From Paludibacteraceae bacterium (GTDB lineage: Bacteria; Bacteroidota; Bacteroidia; Bacteroidales; Paludibacteraceae), in the NCBI GenBank assembly GCA_016302585.1, contig JAEDNI010000019.1, forward strand, positions 1 to 33,294: a stretch of 33,294 nucleotides of DNA, read 5' to 3'. The notes under the pieces are model-generated. The model did not search any database and was not told the origin of the DNA. It was given only the letters and a program-made list of their open reading frames with translations. The translations under genes were made by a program, and so were the position numbers. Positions 1 to 8,870 of the stretch are shown here, in pieces. Every line of letters starts with the position of its first letter. Position 1 is the stretch's first letter.

Positions 1-405
1 AAGGACGCAGAAAACAATGACGTGGCAGTAAGCAACAATCAGTTCACGATGCCGGCAAGCAATGTGACCGTAACGGCGACATGGACGGCAGTACAGGATA
101 AGTACTACGACCGTATGCACCAGAGCACAGATGCTTCACATGGCGGTATTGCCGACGGTAACGGTAAGTATTATATCGTTCGTGAGGGATGTAACTACAC
201 TGTTCCTTCACCGGCTGATGACAAAACCGGAGACACGGACTGTCATACAACGCACTTTAAGTTGTTAGGCTGGATTGCTCAGAGTCACTTGAAGGCAGAT
301 GGTCAGATTGAACCGGGTGAAGAGAGGTATATCTTCCAAGGTGGTACTATAAAATCCGCAACCGGTGCAACGTATTACGCAGTTTATGCGATTATGACGG
401 AATGA
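1..405 (+). CDS. C-terminal end of a repeat-rich secreted protein (partial)
   Basis: The reading frame is open from base 1, so the true start lies upstream; 134 codons are visible before the TGA at 403-405. The first visible part, with FTMPASNVTVTATW, matches the closing strand of a divergent InlB B-type repeat. The rest ends with FKLLGWIAQSHL and ATYYAVYAI, like the GW-containing and final strands of a Listeria-Bacteroides (Flg_new) repeat. Such repeats make beta-rich stalks in exported surface proteins of Bacteroidota. Unlike the two giant proteins in this window, the chain stops straight after the repeat, with no C-terminal sorting-like tail. That could mean a natural short form, or a frameshift or truncation. 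It is followed by 144 bp of tandem repeats and then another secreted giant. Family assignment is by pattern only. Confidence 0.7.
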   Translation, partial: KDAENNDVAVSNNQFTMPASNVTVTATWTAVQDKYYDRMHQSTDASHGGIADGNGKYYIVREGCNYTVPSPADDKTGDTDCHTTHFKLLGWIAQSHLKADGQIEPGEERYIFQGGTIKSATGATYYAVYAIMTE

Positions 406-419
406 TATTCATTCTAATG

Positions 420-548
420 TTTAATGAATTAAAGAATTAATGAATTAAGGAATTAAAGAATTAAGGAATTAATGAATTAATGAATTAAAGAATTAATGAA
501 TTAAAGAATTAATGAATTAATGAATGAACGAATTAAAGAATTAAAGAT
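420..548. repeat. Tandem short repeats, GAATTAA-type units
   Basis: The intergenic gap is almost wholly made of 8-9 bp units such as GAATTAAA, GAATTAAG and GAATTAATG in imperfect tandem array. The array runs right up to the probable start codon at 550, and one unit creates an upstream in-frame ATG at 520. No TAnnTTTG promoter box is seen in the gap, so the downstream gene may be cotranscribed with the gene before it. Confidence 0.9.
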
Positions 549-549
549 T

Positions 550-3500
550 ATGAAGACGAATATCATTGCAAATATCACGAATATGAGAACAAATAGATAT
601 ATTGCTCTTGTCCTGATGATATTGGGACTGAGCATTTGTGAGCAAGTATTTGGCGAAGCGGCCACAACACCTATGGTTTTGGAAGCAACCGGATTTTATG
701 GAAAGGACTATACACCTTCCGGAGCAGCCAACACTAATAACACATGGTCGCCATGCACAAGTAATGGCACATGGGGTAAGTGTACAACCACAGCCAATGG
801 AGTTACTATTTCGGGAAGCCAAATGACGGTCAATGCAAATAATTTCAAGGTAAAGAATGGTAGTTCATTCCAAATTTCAGTATCTTCCGGTTATTTGTAT
901 CGTATTGTCATAAAAGGAGCAACTTCTTCTGGTAGTAGTCTTGATGAAAGTAATGGCGTTTTTGAGGCCGGCTTAGACACATGGACTTGTGCTCAAAGTT
1001 ATTGGGGATTTACAAAGGGGAAGTCTGATGTAACTTTCACTAATAATAGTGGACTTGACTATGACATCAAGAGTATCAATGTATATACCTATCGAGCTGC
1101 TACAAGTGCGGAGGCGAGTGTTTCCACCAACACATTTACTATCAATGCAGGTAGTGTAGAATCAAAAAGCACAAAGCTTACAACTAACCTTGGCCCCTTC
1201 AATAATGCCAATAGTCCGTATCAAAATGGTATTGATACAGATGTGGATAATAATGTTTCTACTGGATTAGACGGTAATTTTGATTTTGACCACAGCATGT
1301 ATAGCACAACCTACAACAATGGTACTTCAATCAACTTTGATGTTATGGGAAGCGAAGTGGGAACTTATTCATTTGCTTTCATGCTGGGAAGACAAACCAG
1401 TCAGAATGCGGCCATCAATTATCATATGGTAGCAATTTGGATTCCCTTTACTATTAAGGTCGTAGATGCCTGTTCTACTCCTACGGAAGTACGATTTGCT
1501 CACGGGGACTACGACTTAAAGGTCGGAGCGTCAAACTTTACCAATACTGCTACTGCATACAGTAAGAACACGAGTACGAAAACCGGTCAGACGGTGACCT
1601 ATACCTCCAGCAACACAGCTGTTGCAAGTGTTAATGCTACAACGGGTGCGATTACGCTTGGTAGTACAGTTGGAACAGCGACTATCACGGCCAGTGTTCC
1701 CAGTGTCGGTACCACCTATTGTGCATCGGAGAACTCGTATACCATCACCCTCTCGAAGTATAATGTCACTTACCATTATCCCACTTGTGCGGCATCGCAG
1801 CCGACGAATGAGACAAATGTCAGCGGTTCCTTATCGCTGCCAACTGATATGGGCGTGGATGGCTATCGCTTCGCGGGATGGACAACTGCTGCGGTTACAA
1901 CCAATTCAAGTTCGGTTTCTCCGCTTTATACAAGCAGCGTGACCGTTTCAAGCGACTTGGATTTATATGCCGTTTATACCAAGACGAGTTCCACGTTTAC
2001 GCTCTGCGAAAAAGGAACGACACTGACAGCGGGAGAATATGTGTTTGCAGGTTCGTATTCGGTGGGTGTAACATATGTTATGACAGCCGATCTGTTGTCC
2101 AGTAATAAGTTATCGGCTAATAAAACTGATTATACAATTACTTCTGCCAAGACGTTGTCTTGCCAGGAAGAGGCATGTATATGGACCATCGCCGGTTCGG
2201 CAGGAAACTGGACCATACGAAACAACTCTACCGGCAAATATCTGTCGGCAACAGGAGGTGCTACTGACAATAGCAATTTACGGTTGGCCTTGGTAGATAC
2301 ACCGGATGATTATGCCGTATGGACGATTGCACAGGCATCGAATAATACGACTCCGTTTACAACTACTAACAATAAACGTAACACCGACAAAGAGACCAAC
2401 AAGAAATTGATGGGTAATGGATCTTATTTCGGATTCTATGCAAACGGATCCAGTCCGTACCTATTCCAGCGTGCTTCGGCTTCGGGAACCTATACCACCG
2501 AACCGGATTGCAATGCAACGGAATATAAGGTAACTATTCAGCAACAATCTGGTGGCACCGTAGAAGCCAGTGCATCCGCTAATGGTACTTGGTCGGATCC
2601 TGTGCTAAATGGTATGCATGGCTCCGAAACGATTACTATCACAGCCACACCGGATAGCTATCATGATTTCACCAGTTGGACGGTAGTCAGCGGCGGAGTA
2701 ACGTTGTCTGCATCGAGCACATCCAATCCGGCAACCTTCACGATGCCGACGAACGATGTGGTCATTCGTCCGAACTATACAGCAAAGAGCTACACGGTGA
2801 CTTATAAAGACAAAGGGGACAAGGCCTTTAGCGGAAGTGCTATTGACGCTTCATATGCGACATATACCTATGGCGTGGGTTTGACTTTGCCTGAGGTAAC
2901 TAAGGATGGTTGGGTATTCATGGGTTGGTACGCAGAAACGGATTGCTCCGGAAGTCGTGTAACTTCAATTTCTACAACGGATAATGGAGACAAGACGTTC
3001 TATGCGCTGTGGATGACATATTCCGATCCGTTGGCATGGTGTCCGGAACCGGAAGTGCACCTGACCGGCGATAATGTGTATGTCACTTCTACGAACGGAA
3101 AGTCCATCAAGGCGGTTAACACCTTGACGCTGAATGCTATTAACCTTGTTCCGGGAAGTACAGTACGTTTGAGTACTCCTGCAAACAGTGGCATTATGTT
3201 CTCGTCAACTGGCGTTAAATACAATGCGACAACCGAAACCATCGACTTTACTGCCGATGCAGGTGGAGATATCACCGATCAGATTGTATATGTACACTAC
3301 TACCCGACATCCGCAGGAACGGGAGCTCCGGCAGATGTAACCGTAACGGCTACATACCAGACCAATGATGCTTACTACTCGAGTCAGGATGTACACGTGC
3401 GTAATATGCCAAGTGCATTCGCGATTGCCGTTAAACAAGGTAGCAACTGGTTTGCATTGCCGGCAAATATTGAAAGTGCAAGTCAGCCGGCCGGTGTTCC

Positions 3501-5778
3501 TCTGAATGTAGATGAGAGCACTTGGACAGCAAAAGGTCCTTCGACCTTGGCATACGCGTTGTGGCCGGTAATGAGTACAATCGGATCTGGAGATCAATAT
3601 TCATTACGAGGAGAAAAGTTACGTTTCTCTGGCAATAGCAATAAGGGTCTATATGGTAGTACATCCACCACAACAATGAATAACAACGCTGTAATTTCTG
3701 ACATCGGTTCTACACCGACTTACGGAGTTGAAGGCAGTTACGAATGGGCTGTAACTACTACGGTGGACGGCAGCACATGGAAATATACCTTGGATGCCGG
3801 AACAGACAAGCATCTGCGCTATTATAATTCCAGCAACTGGGGAACATATGCCAGCGGTGTGAATGATATTTACCTGATTCCGCTGACACCGGTGGAGACA
3901 GCTACTATGAGTCCGATGGAGTGGGGCGAGCGTGAGATAGCTCTGAAGTGCGCAGAAAACACTACTCTAACCAAAGTGACGATTGACGGTACTGAGGTAA
4001 GTCCTACGCCGAGTCTGACTCCGTTAGGCGGTGATATCTATAAGATTACCGGCGGCGGAATGCCGAATTTGAGTACATTGGAGACTTATGCTATGAAGCC
4101 AATGGTAATCGAAGTAAGCGAGAGCAGCACCGACAAACAATGCGTGCTGACGATTCCGTTTATTTTGACAAGCACAAACAGCCCAGCTGCTACTCCGAAG
4201 ACGGCTGTTGACCTACGTAATTATGCTACGGGAGGTTCACAAGACGCTAAGAATACCGTGATAGGCGTCGTGGATGTAGTGGTTCGTAATGGCGCTCAGT
4301 TGGATGTAACCAATGCAGAGGCGACTTACTGCACCTTCAACGACCTGTATGTCTATCCGGGCGGAAAGGTACATGTCAACACGTCGGATCTCGGTGCCAA
4401 TAATGTATACCTGCGTGGTGGCTTCAGTTGGCTGGAAGCAGTGAAAGACTACCGTCTGCCGCAAATGCTGGTAGAGAGTGGCAAGAAGATTCAAGGCGTC
4501 GGCACATCCGGTCACGGTATCTATTATGACTTGCATCTGGATAAACGTCGTTACTACATGATGTCCGTACCAAAGGATGTAGCATTGAGCAGCATTACCA
4601 ACGAAGAGGGAGGTGATGAATTTACCGCATGGCTGAAAGAATATGACGGTGAGGGTCGTACTCTGAGTCCGAAACGTAATGGTTGGGTGAATATCACTAC
4701 CGATAAGTTGCTCCGCGGCGTAGGATATGAGATGTCCATCAAACCGCGTGTGAACGGTCGAACGATAGGCGTTCTGCGTATGCCGTTGCTGCAAGCTACA
4801 ACATGGAGCGACGAGGCGGCTTGTACGCCGAGTGTAACGGCTTGGGGCTATGATAATGAGAATGTAACAGCCAATAATAAAGGATGGAACTTCATCGGCA
4901 GCCCGTTCTTCAGTTCGTTCCGTAATACCGATGAAAATGGTCAGTTCGGTACAAACATGGAGATCCGCGACATGGTAAAACATATGGAAAATGGCCATTG
5001 GACGGGCACATATGATTTTGTCACCACATCGGAGGTGAAGTATATCACGATTCCGCAGAAGATGTATGACGACTACACGGATGTTCGCACCAAGAACTAT
5101 GAGGTAGAAGCCTTCTATCCGTTCTTCATTCAGGCGAAGACAACAGGTAACCTATCGTTCACCAGTGGAAGCAAGATCCTGAAAGCTCCGTCGTTGTTCC
5201 GTGCTGCTGTTGCGGAACGCGAAGTAGATATCGACTTCATGCTGAGTGATGGTAACGGCCGCTCCGACAAAGCCGGATTGACGGTTGGTAACGACTACTC
5301 TGCAGACTTTGATATGGAGGATAAGGAGAAGACTATCGTCAACGAAAACTACCTGAAGGTTTACACCTTAGTGGGAGATTACAAGACTGCATTTAACTCG
5401 CTGCCGGAAGCTGCTGCTGCACTGCCGATACCGGTTGGTTACATTGCACCTCAAGCAGGAACGTACACATTCTCGCTGGTAGATGGTAACTATCTGGAGG
5501 TAGAACATGTTTGGCTAACGGATTACGAATCGGCCCGCACGGTTGACTTGTTGGAGGGCGCTTATGAATTTGAGACCGCTAAGGGTACGAATAATGCTCG
5601 CTTGGTACTCAATATCATCTTGAAGCCGGAGTCACACGATACTCCGACCGAAGTGGAAGAGATAGACGAGACGGACAATGGGCCGACGAAGTTTATCTAC
5701 CAAGACAAGATGTTCATTAAGCAGAACGGCGTGATCTATGATGCGACAGGTAAACGAGTACGTGAAATCAATAAATGA
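550..5778 (+). CDS. Giant secreted repeat protein (BIG2-like, InlB/Flg_new repeats, T9SS-like tail)
   Basis: About 1742 aa. An ATG at 520 is in frame but lies inside the tandem repeat, so 550 (MKTNIIAN) is preferred; 583 (MRTNRYIALV) is a further option that gives a compact signal peptide ending near VFGEAA. Domains by pattern: bacterial Ig-like (BIG2-like) around residues 310-400; Listeria-Bacteroides repeat 403-478; a beta-rich module around 480-655, related to one in the 335-aa protein at 10776; InlB B-type repeat about 658-745; second Listeria-Bacteroides repeat about 748-820; a second copy of the beta module around 960-1115; and a C-terminal adhesin-type region. The last 25 residues (KMFIKQNGVIYDATGKRVR and flanks) resemble the short tails on T9SS-type cargo of Bacteroidales. 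Likely an outer-surface structural or adhesive protein; the ligand is unknown. No catalytic motif was seen. Confidence 0.85.
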   Translation: MKTNIIANITNMRTNRYIALVLMILGLSICEQVFGEAATTPMVLEATGFYGKDYTPSGAANTNNTWSPCTSNGTWGKCTTTANGVTISGSQMTVNANNFKVKNGSSFQISVSSGYLYRIVIKGATSSGSSLDESNGVFEAGLDTWTCAQSYWGFTKGKSDVTFTNNSGLDYDIKSINVYTYRAATSAEASVSTNTFTINAGSVESKSTKLTTNLGPFNNANSPYQNGIDTDVDNNVSTGLDGNFDFDHSMYSTTYNNGTSINFDVMGSEVGTYSFAFMLGRQTSQNAAINYHMVAIWIPFTIKVVDACSTPTEVRFAHGDYDLKVGASNFTNTATAYSKNTSTKTGQTVTYTSSNTAVASVNATTGAITLGSTVGTATITASVPSVGTTYCASENSYTITLSKYNVTYHYPTCAASQPTNETNVSGSLSLPTDMGVDGYRFAGWTTAAVTTNSSSVSPLYTSSVTVSSDLDLYAVYTKTSSTFTLCEKGTTLTAGEYVFAGSYSVGVTYVMTADLLSSNKLSANKTDYTITSAKTLSCQEEACIWTIAGSAGNWTIRNNSTGKYLSATGGATDNSNLRLALVDTPDDYAVWTIAQASNNTTPFTTTNNKRNTDKETNKKLMGNGSYFGFYANGSSPYLFQRASASGTYTTEPDCNATEYKVTIQQQSGGTVEASASANGTWSDPVLNGMHGSETITITATPDSYHDFTSWTVVSGGVTLSASSTSNPATFTMPTNDVVIRPNYTAKSYTVTYKDKGDKAFSGSAIDASYATYTYGVGLTLPEVTKDGWVFMGWYAETDCSGSRVTSISTTDNGDKTFYALWMTYSDPLAWCPEPEVHLTGDNVYVTSTNGKSIKAVNTLTLNAINLVPGSTVRLSTPANSGIMFSSTGVKYNATTETIDFTADAGGDITDQIVYVHYYPTSAGTGAPADVTVTATYQTNDAYYSSQDVHVRNMPSAFAIAVKQGSNWFALPANIESASQPAGVPLNVDESTWTAKGPSTLAYALWPVMSTIGSGDQYSLRGEKLRFSGNSNKGLYGSTSTTTMNNNAVISDIGSTPTYGVEGSYEWAVTTTVDGSTWKYTLDAGTDKHLRYYNSSNWGTYASGVNDIYLIPLTPVETATMSPMEWGEREIALKCAENTTLTKVTIDGTEVSPTPSLTPLGGDIYKITGGGMPNLSTLETYAMKPMVIEVSESSTDKQCVLTIPFILTSTNSPAATPKTAVDLRNYATGGSQDAKNTVIGVVDVVVRNGAQLDVTNAEATYCTFNDLYVYPGGKVHVNTSDLGANNVYLRGGFSWLEAVKDYRLPQMLVESGKKIQGVGTSGHGIYYDLHLDKRRYYMMSVPKDVALSSITNEEGGDEFTAWLKEYDGEGRTLSPKRNGWVNITTDKLLRGVGYEMSIKPRVNGRTIGVLRMPLLQATTWSDEAACTPSVTAWGYDNENVTANNKGWNFIGSPFFSSFRNTDENGQFGTNMEIRDMVKHMENGHWTGTYDFVTTSEVKYITIPQKMYDDYTDVRTKNYEVEAFYPFFIQAKTTGNLSFTSGSKILKAPSLFRAAVAEREVDIDFMLSDGNGRSDKAGLTVGNDYSADFDMEDKEKTIVNENYLKVYTLVGDYKTAFNSLPEAAAALPIPVGYIAPQAGTYTFSLVDGNYLEVEHVWLTDYESARTVDLLEGAYEFETAKGTNNARLVLNIILKPESHDTPTEVEEIDETDNGPTKFIYQDKMFIKQNGVIYDATGKRVREINK

Positions 5779-5830
5779 TTTTAATAATGAATAATGATTA
5801 ATGAATAATGAATATTGAAAATTATTAGAG
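5779..5830. repeat. Tandem short repeats, AATAATGA-type units
   Basis: The 55-bp gap between the giant gene and the 121-aa gene is mostly TTAATGAATAATGA-like units, another member of the short-repeat class seen across this window. No promoter or terminator hairpin is visible here, which favours one transcript covering both genes. Confidence 0.75.
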
Positions 5831-5833
5831 ATT

Positions 5834-6199
5834 ATGAAAGCATTGAGATATTTATTGATGGTAGTAGCAATGGTGAGTGTTCTGAGCGTAAAAGCTCAGA
5901 GCACCGCCCAGTTGCCAGAAGTTCAGATGCAATCCACATCGATGATGGTAGGTTCCGGTTCTGCTCTGCCGCAGGCCGCAGTAACCGGCGTGTATACAAC
6001 GTACGATAATGCGCAGGCTGGCAGACACGGAAATTTACGCAACGGAACGTTCAACCCGGGAGAAGAACCCGGACCGGACGAAGGTGATAACAGCGAGCCG
6101 TGGGAAGACCCTCTTGGCGATGCCGCACTGCCTCTCGCGCTCCTCGCGCTCGCATATGCGGGTGTACGCGTATTCCGTAAAAAACGCGTACGCGAGTGA
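5834..6199 (+). CDS. Small exported protein with tripartite C-terminal anchor/sorting-like tail
   Basis: 121 aa. It starts MKALRYLLMVVAMVSVLSVKA, a clear signal peptide with likely cleavage after VKA. The mature part is short, polar and low in complexity (STSMMVGSGSALPQAAVTG, then acidic PGEEPGPDEGDN). The C-terminus has three parts: PLGDA, a hydrophobic helix (ALPLALLALAYAGVRVF, about residues 96-112), and a basic end RKKRVRE. This motif-helix-basic layout is the general form of sortase, PEP-CTERM and GlyGly-CTERM sorting signals, though the motif here is not one of those. The gene lies 55 bp after the giant secreted protein with no promoter between, suggesting co-expression. I recognise similar small proteins from other Bacteroidales but know no assigned function. 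The tail may be a plain membrane anchor. Confidence 0.8.
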   Translation: MKALRYLLMVVAMVSVLSVKAQSTAQLPEVQMQSTSMMVGSGSALPQAAVTGVYTTYDNAQAGRHGNLRNGTFNPGEEPGPDEGDNSEPWEDPLGDAALPLALLALAYAGVRVFRKKRVRE

Positions 6200-6280
6200 T
6201 TTGTAGAAAAACAATTTTCACAGTACGGATGTTGGGATAGATGTTTTTCCATAAAATAATTTCCATAAAATGGAAAAATA

Positions 6281-6312
6281 TTTGCAGGTGTCAAAAAAAT
6301 GTACTATCTTTG
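6281..6312 (+). promoter_or_regulatory. Bacteroidota-type promoter for the AAA ATPase gene
   Basis: TTTG at 6281-6284 and TATCTTTG at 6305-6312 fit the Bacteroidota -33 (TTG) and -7 (TAnnTTTG) elements with about 20 bp between them. The gene start lies 28 bp downstream. Confidence 0.75.
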
Positions 6313-6339
6313 CAGCGGAAATTGAAAATGACGTAGAGT

Positions 6340-7464
6340 ATGGACAAAATTATCAACCCTTTTATTACAACCGGGTATGCCGGAGCAGCGTATTTTTGCG
6401 ATCGCGAGCAAGAAACAGCAGATATAACACGCATGCTGGTGAACGGGAATAATGTGGCTCTGATATCGCCTCGTCGTTACGGAAAGACGAACCTGATTCG
6501 TCATTGTTTTGCACAACCGGAGATAGCAGAGAAATATTATACTTTTGTAATTGATATTTATTCTACGAAATCCGTTGCGGATTTAGTGCATCGTTTGGGA
6601 CTTTCGATCATAGAGACCTTGAAACCATTAGGGCGTAAGGCATGGGAGAAATTCATAACAGTGCTTTCTTCGGTGCGAAGCGGTATTAGTTATGATATTT
6701 CCGGGAATCCGTCATGGATGATGAGTATTGGAGACATAACGACTCCTGCTACTACCTTAGAGGAGATATTCTATTATCTGGAGCATGCGGATAAACCTTG
6801 TATTGTAGCCATCGATGAATTTCAGCAGATTACGCATTATGGAGACGAGCGGATCGAGGCGACCCTCCGAACGCATGTGCAACAGTGCACAAATACGCAT
6901 TTCATCTTCTCCGGTTCGCAGCGCCATCTAATGGGGCAGATGTTTACTTCTCCGGCGCGACCGTTCTATCAGAGTGTATCCATCTATAACTTGCCGCTAC
7001 TGCCCGAAGATAAGTACGTTGAGTTCTGCGTGCGTTTGTTCGAGGAATACGGAAAACATCTGTCTCAGGACGTTCCGCATACGCTCTACGAGCGATTCGG
7101 GGGTGTCACGTATTACATGCAACGCGTCATGAATGAGTTATTCTCCAGGACTCTGACGGATGGTATATGTACGGCAGAGAATATCGAAGAGGCGATTCAT
7201 TATATTATCCTCACTTCCGCCTCTACTTATGAGGATTTGATGTATCAGTTGCCGGAGAAACAATCGCTGGTGTTGCGAGCGATTGCTAAAGAAGGTAAAG
7301 CGCAGAATCTGACATCCGGAAAGTTTATAAAACGTCACGGATTACTATCCGCAAGTTCAGTCAAATCTGCAGTGCCGGCTCTGTTGGACAAAGGTCTTAT
7401 TACCAGCGATAAAGGAGTCTATCAGGTCTATGATAAGTTCCTGGAGCTCTGGCTTCAGCTATAA
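6340..7464 (+). CDS. AAA-type ATPase, archaeal-ATPase-like
   Basis: 374 aa. Walker A is SPRRYGKTNL (K49, T50) and Walker B is CIVAIDEF (D159, E160); SGSQRHLMGQMF near residue 196 lies where a sensor strand is expected. The C-terminal third (about 290-374) looks like a winged helix: KQSLVLRAIAKEGK followed by SVKSAVPALLDKGLI. This is the layout of the MNS-clan archaeal ATPase family of STAND/AAA proteins, common as single genes in Bacteroidales and often associated with mobile or variable regions. Substrate and role are unknown; there is no fused nuclease domain. It has its own promoter and lies at the border of the repeat-rich accessory stretch. Confidence 0.88.
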   Translation: MDKIINPFITTGYAGAAYFCDREQETADITRMLVNGNNVALISPRRYGKTNLIRHCFAQPEIAEKYYTFVIDIYSTKSVADLVHRLGLSIIETLKPLGRKAWEKFITVLSSVRSGISYDISGNPSWMMSIGDITTPATTLEEIFYYLEHADKPCIVAIDEFQQITHYGDERIEATLRTHVQQCTNTHFIFSGSQRHLMGQMFTSPARPFYQSVSIYNLPLLPEDKYVEFCVRLFEEYGKHLSQDVPHTLYERFGGVTYYMQRVMNELFSRTLTDGICTAENIEEAIHYIILTSASTYEDLMYQLPEKQSLVLRAIAKEGKAQNLTSGKFIKRHGLLSASSVKSAVPALLDKGLITSDKGVYQVYDKFLELWLQL

Positions 7465-7570
7465 CTTCACGCGGAGGAGCAGATGAAGAATGCTACGCGC
7501 GATAAAAGGATATAAATCGAAAATGCGCAGTCATTTTGGCCTACGCGGCCTGAGCGTATTAGCTATATAT

Positions 7571-7791
7571 GGCGCGCTCGTAAGCGAGCTTCCAGCGCCC
7601 CCTAAATACCCAATCCGCCGTTGAGACCCTTGATAGGGCTCAACATGACTGCTTACGAAAATACGGGATTTCATCCCTCACAAAAATGTCGAAAATCGTT
7701 TTTCATTCTCGTGAGTAGGGTGTACAGTGTAGGGTGTAGGGTGTAGGGTGTACAGTGTAGGAGAAACAGGGCATTGAGTGCCCTGCTTTTT
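7571..7791 (+). repeat. Dispersed structured repeat, copy A
   Basis: It shares blocks in the same order with 9331-9505. These are a GGCGC...GCGCC stem around AAGCGAG; AATCCGCCG; a variable hairpin (here GTTGAGACCCT/AGGGCTCAAC at 7620-7644); an A-rich part; TTTTCATTCTCG; GTGTACAGTGTA units; and a hairpin CAGGGCATTGAGTGCCCTG followed by T-rich sequence. The hairpin after AATCCGCCG differs in sequence between copies but is paired in both. Confidence 0.75.
7767..7791 (+). terminator. Hairpin terminator ending repeat copy A
   Basis: CAGGGCA (7767-7773) pairs with TGCCCTG (7779-7785) across a 5-nt loop TTGAG and is followed by CTTTTT. The same hairpin and loop occur at 9479-9497. Confidence 0.7.
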
Positions 7792-7863
7792 GTAGAAACG
7801 AGAGTAAAAATCAATCAAAAATATAATTATTCAAAATAAATTATTGAATTTGAATAATTTAAT

Positions 7864-7893
7864 TTGCATAATTCAAAAAAAGATGTACCTTTG
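7864..7893 (+). promoter_or_regulatory. Promoter for the 44-aa ORF
   Basis: TTG at 7864-7866 and TACCTTTG at 7886-7893 are separated by 19 bp. The ORF start is 29 bp downstream. This promoter is the main reason to think the small ORF is expressed. Confidence 0.75.
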
Positions 7894-7921
7894 CGGCGCA
7901 AAAGTTTAAACGATACGATTT

Positions 7922-8056
7922 ATGGAAGCAACATTGCAACAACCGGTTATGCAACAAACTGGAACTATATCTGACGAGAAATGGAATAGTCTCCGTACGA
8001 TTGACGAATTAGATTCGGCGCTCCAGGCTGTTATCCAGAAACACTTTCACGCATGA
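7922..8056 (+). CDS. Hypothetical 44-aa protein
   Basis: A short ORF (MEATLQQPVMQQTGT at the start, IQKHFHA at the end) placed just after a good promoter. It has no signal peptide or membrane segment. The second half (DEKWNSLRTIDELDSALQ) is probably helical and recalls the C-terminal halves of small antitoxin-like proteins, but no family can be named. It may be the remnant of a longer gene. A strong terminator hairpin follows at 8170-8199, so promoter, ORF and terminator form a self-contained unit. Confidence rests on this context rather than on homology. Confidence 0.5.
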   Translation: MEATLQQPVMQQTGTISDEKWNSLRTIDELDSALQAVIQKHFHA

Positions 8057-8118
8057 AAAAGTAGTTGTTGTATACGAAGCTTGTCACGAGTTGCTTTTCT
8101 ACTAGAAGCTTATCGCAA

Positions 8119-8141
8119 GCGTGAGATGAATGGTAAATAAA
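8119..8141 (+). repeat. GTAAATAAA motif repeat, copy 1
   Basis: GCGTGAGATGAATGGTAAAT followed by AAA. Related copies lie at 9111-9131, 10363-10382 and 11790-11811. Three of the four are downstream of a plus-strand gene end. Confidence 0.6.
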
Positions 8142-8169
8142 TCCTTCGTTTAGCAATTAGAGAATTAGA

Positions 8170-8199
8170 AAGAGAAACGCCTTGCAGGGCGTTTCTCTT
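8170..8199 (+). terminator. Terminator after the 44-aa ORF
   Basis: AAGAGAAACGCC (8170-8181) pairs perfectly with GGCGTTTCTCTT (8188-8199), giving a 12-bp stem with a 6-nt loop. It may also end transcription from the converging higBA pair on the minus strand. Confidence 0.75.
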
Positions 8200-8219
8200 G
8201 TTGTGGTAGCATAGCAGAA

Positions 8220-8531
8220 TTAGAGCATTGCGGCGACGCGGGGGATTTGCGCAAGCCAAGATAAAAGTTTGCTATCCTGACGAGCCGTTTGCATGTTATA
8301 CTTCGTCTGAATAGCCATCAACGCATCTGCCGGCACATCTAATGCAGCCTCGAACATCAATGCCGTAGCAGGCGTCAGAGGACGCTTGCCGTTCAGCAAC
8401 TCATTGAGGACGGTATAAGACATATCTACTTGTCGCGCAAACTCACGCTGCGAGATATGGCGTGCCTCCATTTCATCTTTGAGTACCTCTCCCGGATGTA
8501 AAGGGTAGAAGGAATAACCTAATGTAGCCAT
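8220..8531 (-). CDS. higA: HigA-type antitoxin, XRE helix-turn-helix
   Basis: 103 aa, starting MATLGYSFYPLHPGEVLKDE; longer upstream readings would run into the toxin gene. HPGEVLKDEM is the usual opening of the HigA/VapI family. The helix-turn-helix spans about residues 23-60 (ISQREFARQVDMSYTVLNEL, then LLNGKRPLT). The protein would bind the HigB toxin and repress the shared promoter. The gene starts 5 bp after the toxin stop, giving the toxin-first order typical of HigBA. The C-terminus extends about 35 residues beyond the HTH core with a helical end (SKLLSWLAQIPRVAAML), within the family's usual length. Confidence 0.9.
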   Translation of the reverse strand: MATLGYSFYPLHPGEVLKDEMEARHISQREFARQVDMSYTVLNELLNGKRPLTPATALMFEAALDVPADALMAIQTKYNMQTARQDSKLLSWLAQIPRVAAML

Positions 8532-8536
8532 AATGA

Positions 8537-8851
8537 TTATTGATAATGGTTCGTAATATCTTCTAAGTTGCAAATAGTAAATGTCGTCTCGCCCGCTTTC
8601 GCCTCCATCCATAAGACAAGTCTATAATGATAGTCGATACGGACAGAGAAGTAGTTTTCCGTATTTTGAAGCGCCTCAAAATGTAATGCATTGAATCGGA
8701 ATAAATCTTCCATGCGACTTACGGCTTCCAAGATACCAACTGTTTTTGCATATTTGCGCACTACATCCGGTTGAAAACGATGCTGTTTATCGCTCGTTTT
8801 ACCGGTATAATACAGCTCTTTCAGATAGTCTTTTTGAAATACTACTTCCAT
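8537..8851 (-). CDS. higB: HigB/RelE-like toxin (plasmid maintenance killer family)
   Basis: 104 aa. The pattern fits the RelE-fold HigB family: an N-terminal strand (MEVVFQKDYLKELY), helices with VVRKYAKTVGILEAVSRMED, then strands with FRFNALHFEAL, YFSVRIDYHYRLVLWME and a terminal TFTICNLEDITNHYQ. Family members are ribosome-dependent mRNA interferases. It is the first gene of a two-gene operon with the antitoxin downstream. A well-formed promoter lies on the minus strand, with its -7 box 19 bp upstream of the start. The RxDYHYR(L/I) strand is typical of the family; catalytic residues cannot be assigned with certainty by eye. Confidence 0.87.
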   Translation of the reverse strand: MEVVFQKDYLKELYYTGKTSDKQHRFQPDVVRKYAKTVGILEAVSRMEDLFRFNALHFEALQNTENYFSVRIDYHYRLVLWMEAKAGETTFTICNLEDITNHYQ

Positions 8852-8870
8852 GCTACTTGCAAATTCGGTG

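Larger units (their letters stand above)
7465..7921. other. Non-coding gap with structured repeats
   Basis: No convincing gene. From the left it holds a small palindrome GGCCTACGCGGCC (about 7538-7550); a repeat copy (7571-7791) shared with 9331-9505; tandem GTGTACAGTGTAGG-type units (7717-7760); a terminator-like hairpin (7767-7791); and the promoter of the next small ORF. The phrase GCTACGCGCGATAAAA near 7492 recurs near 10393. Confidence 0.7.

Noticed and set aside
420..548. CRISPR-like array
   Set aside because: Units are 8-9 bp with no spacers, and no cas genes are nearby.
4237..4998. Minus-strand frame of 253 codons inside the giant gene
   Set aside because: Antisense shadow of a clearly coding plus strand, without start signals or recognisable domains.
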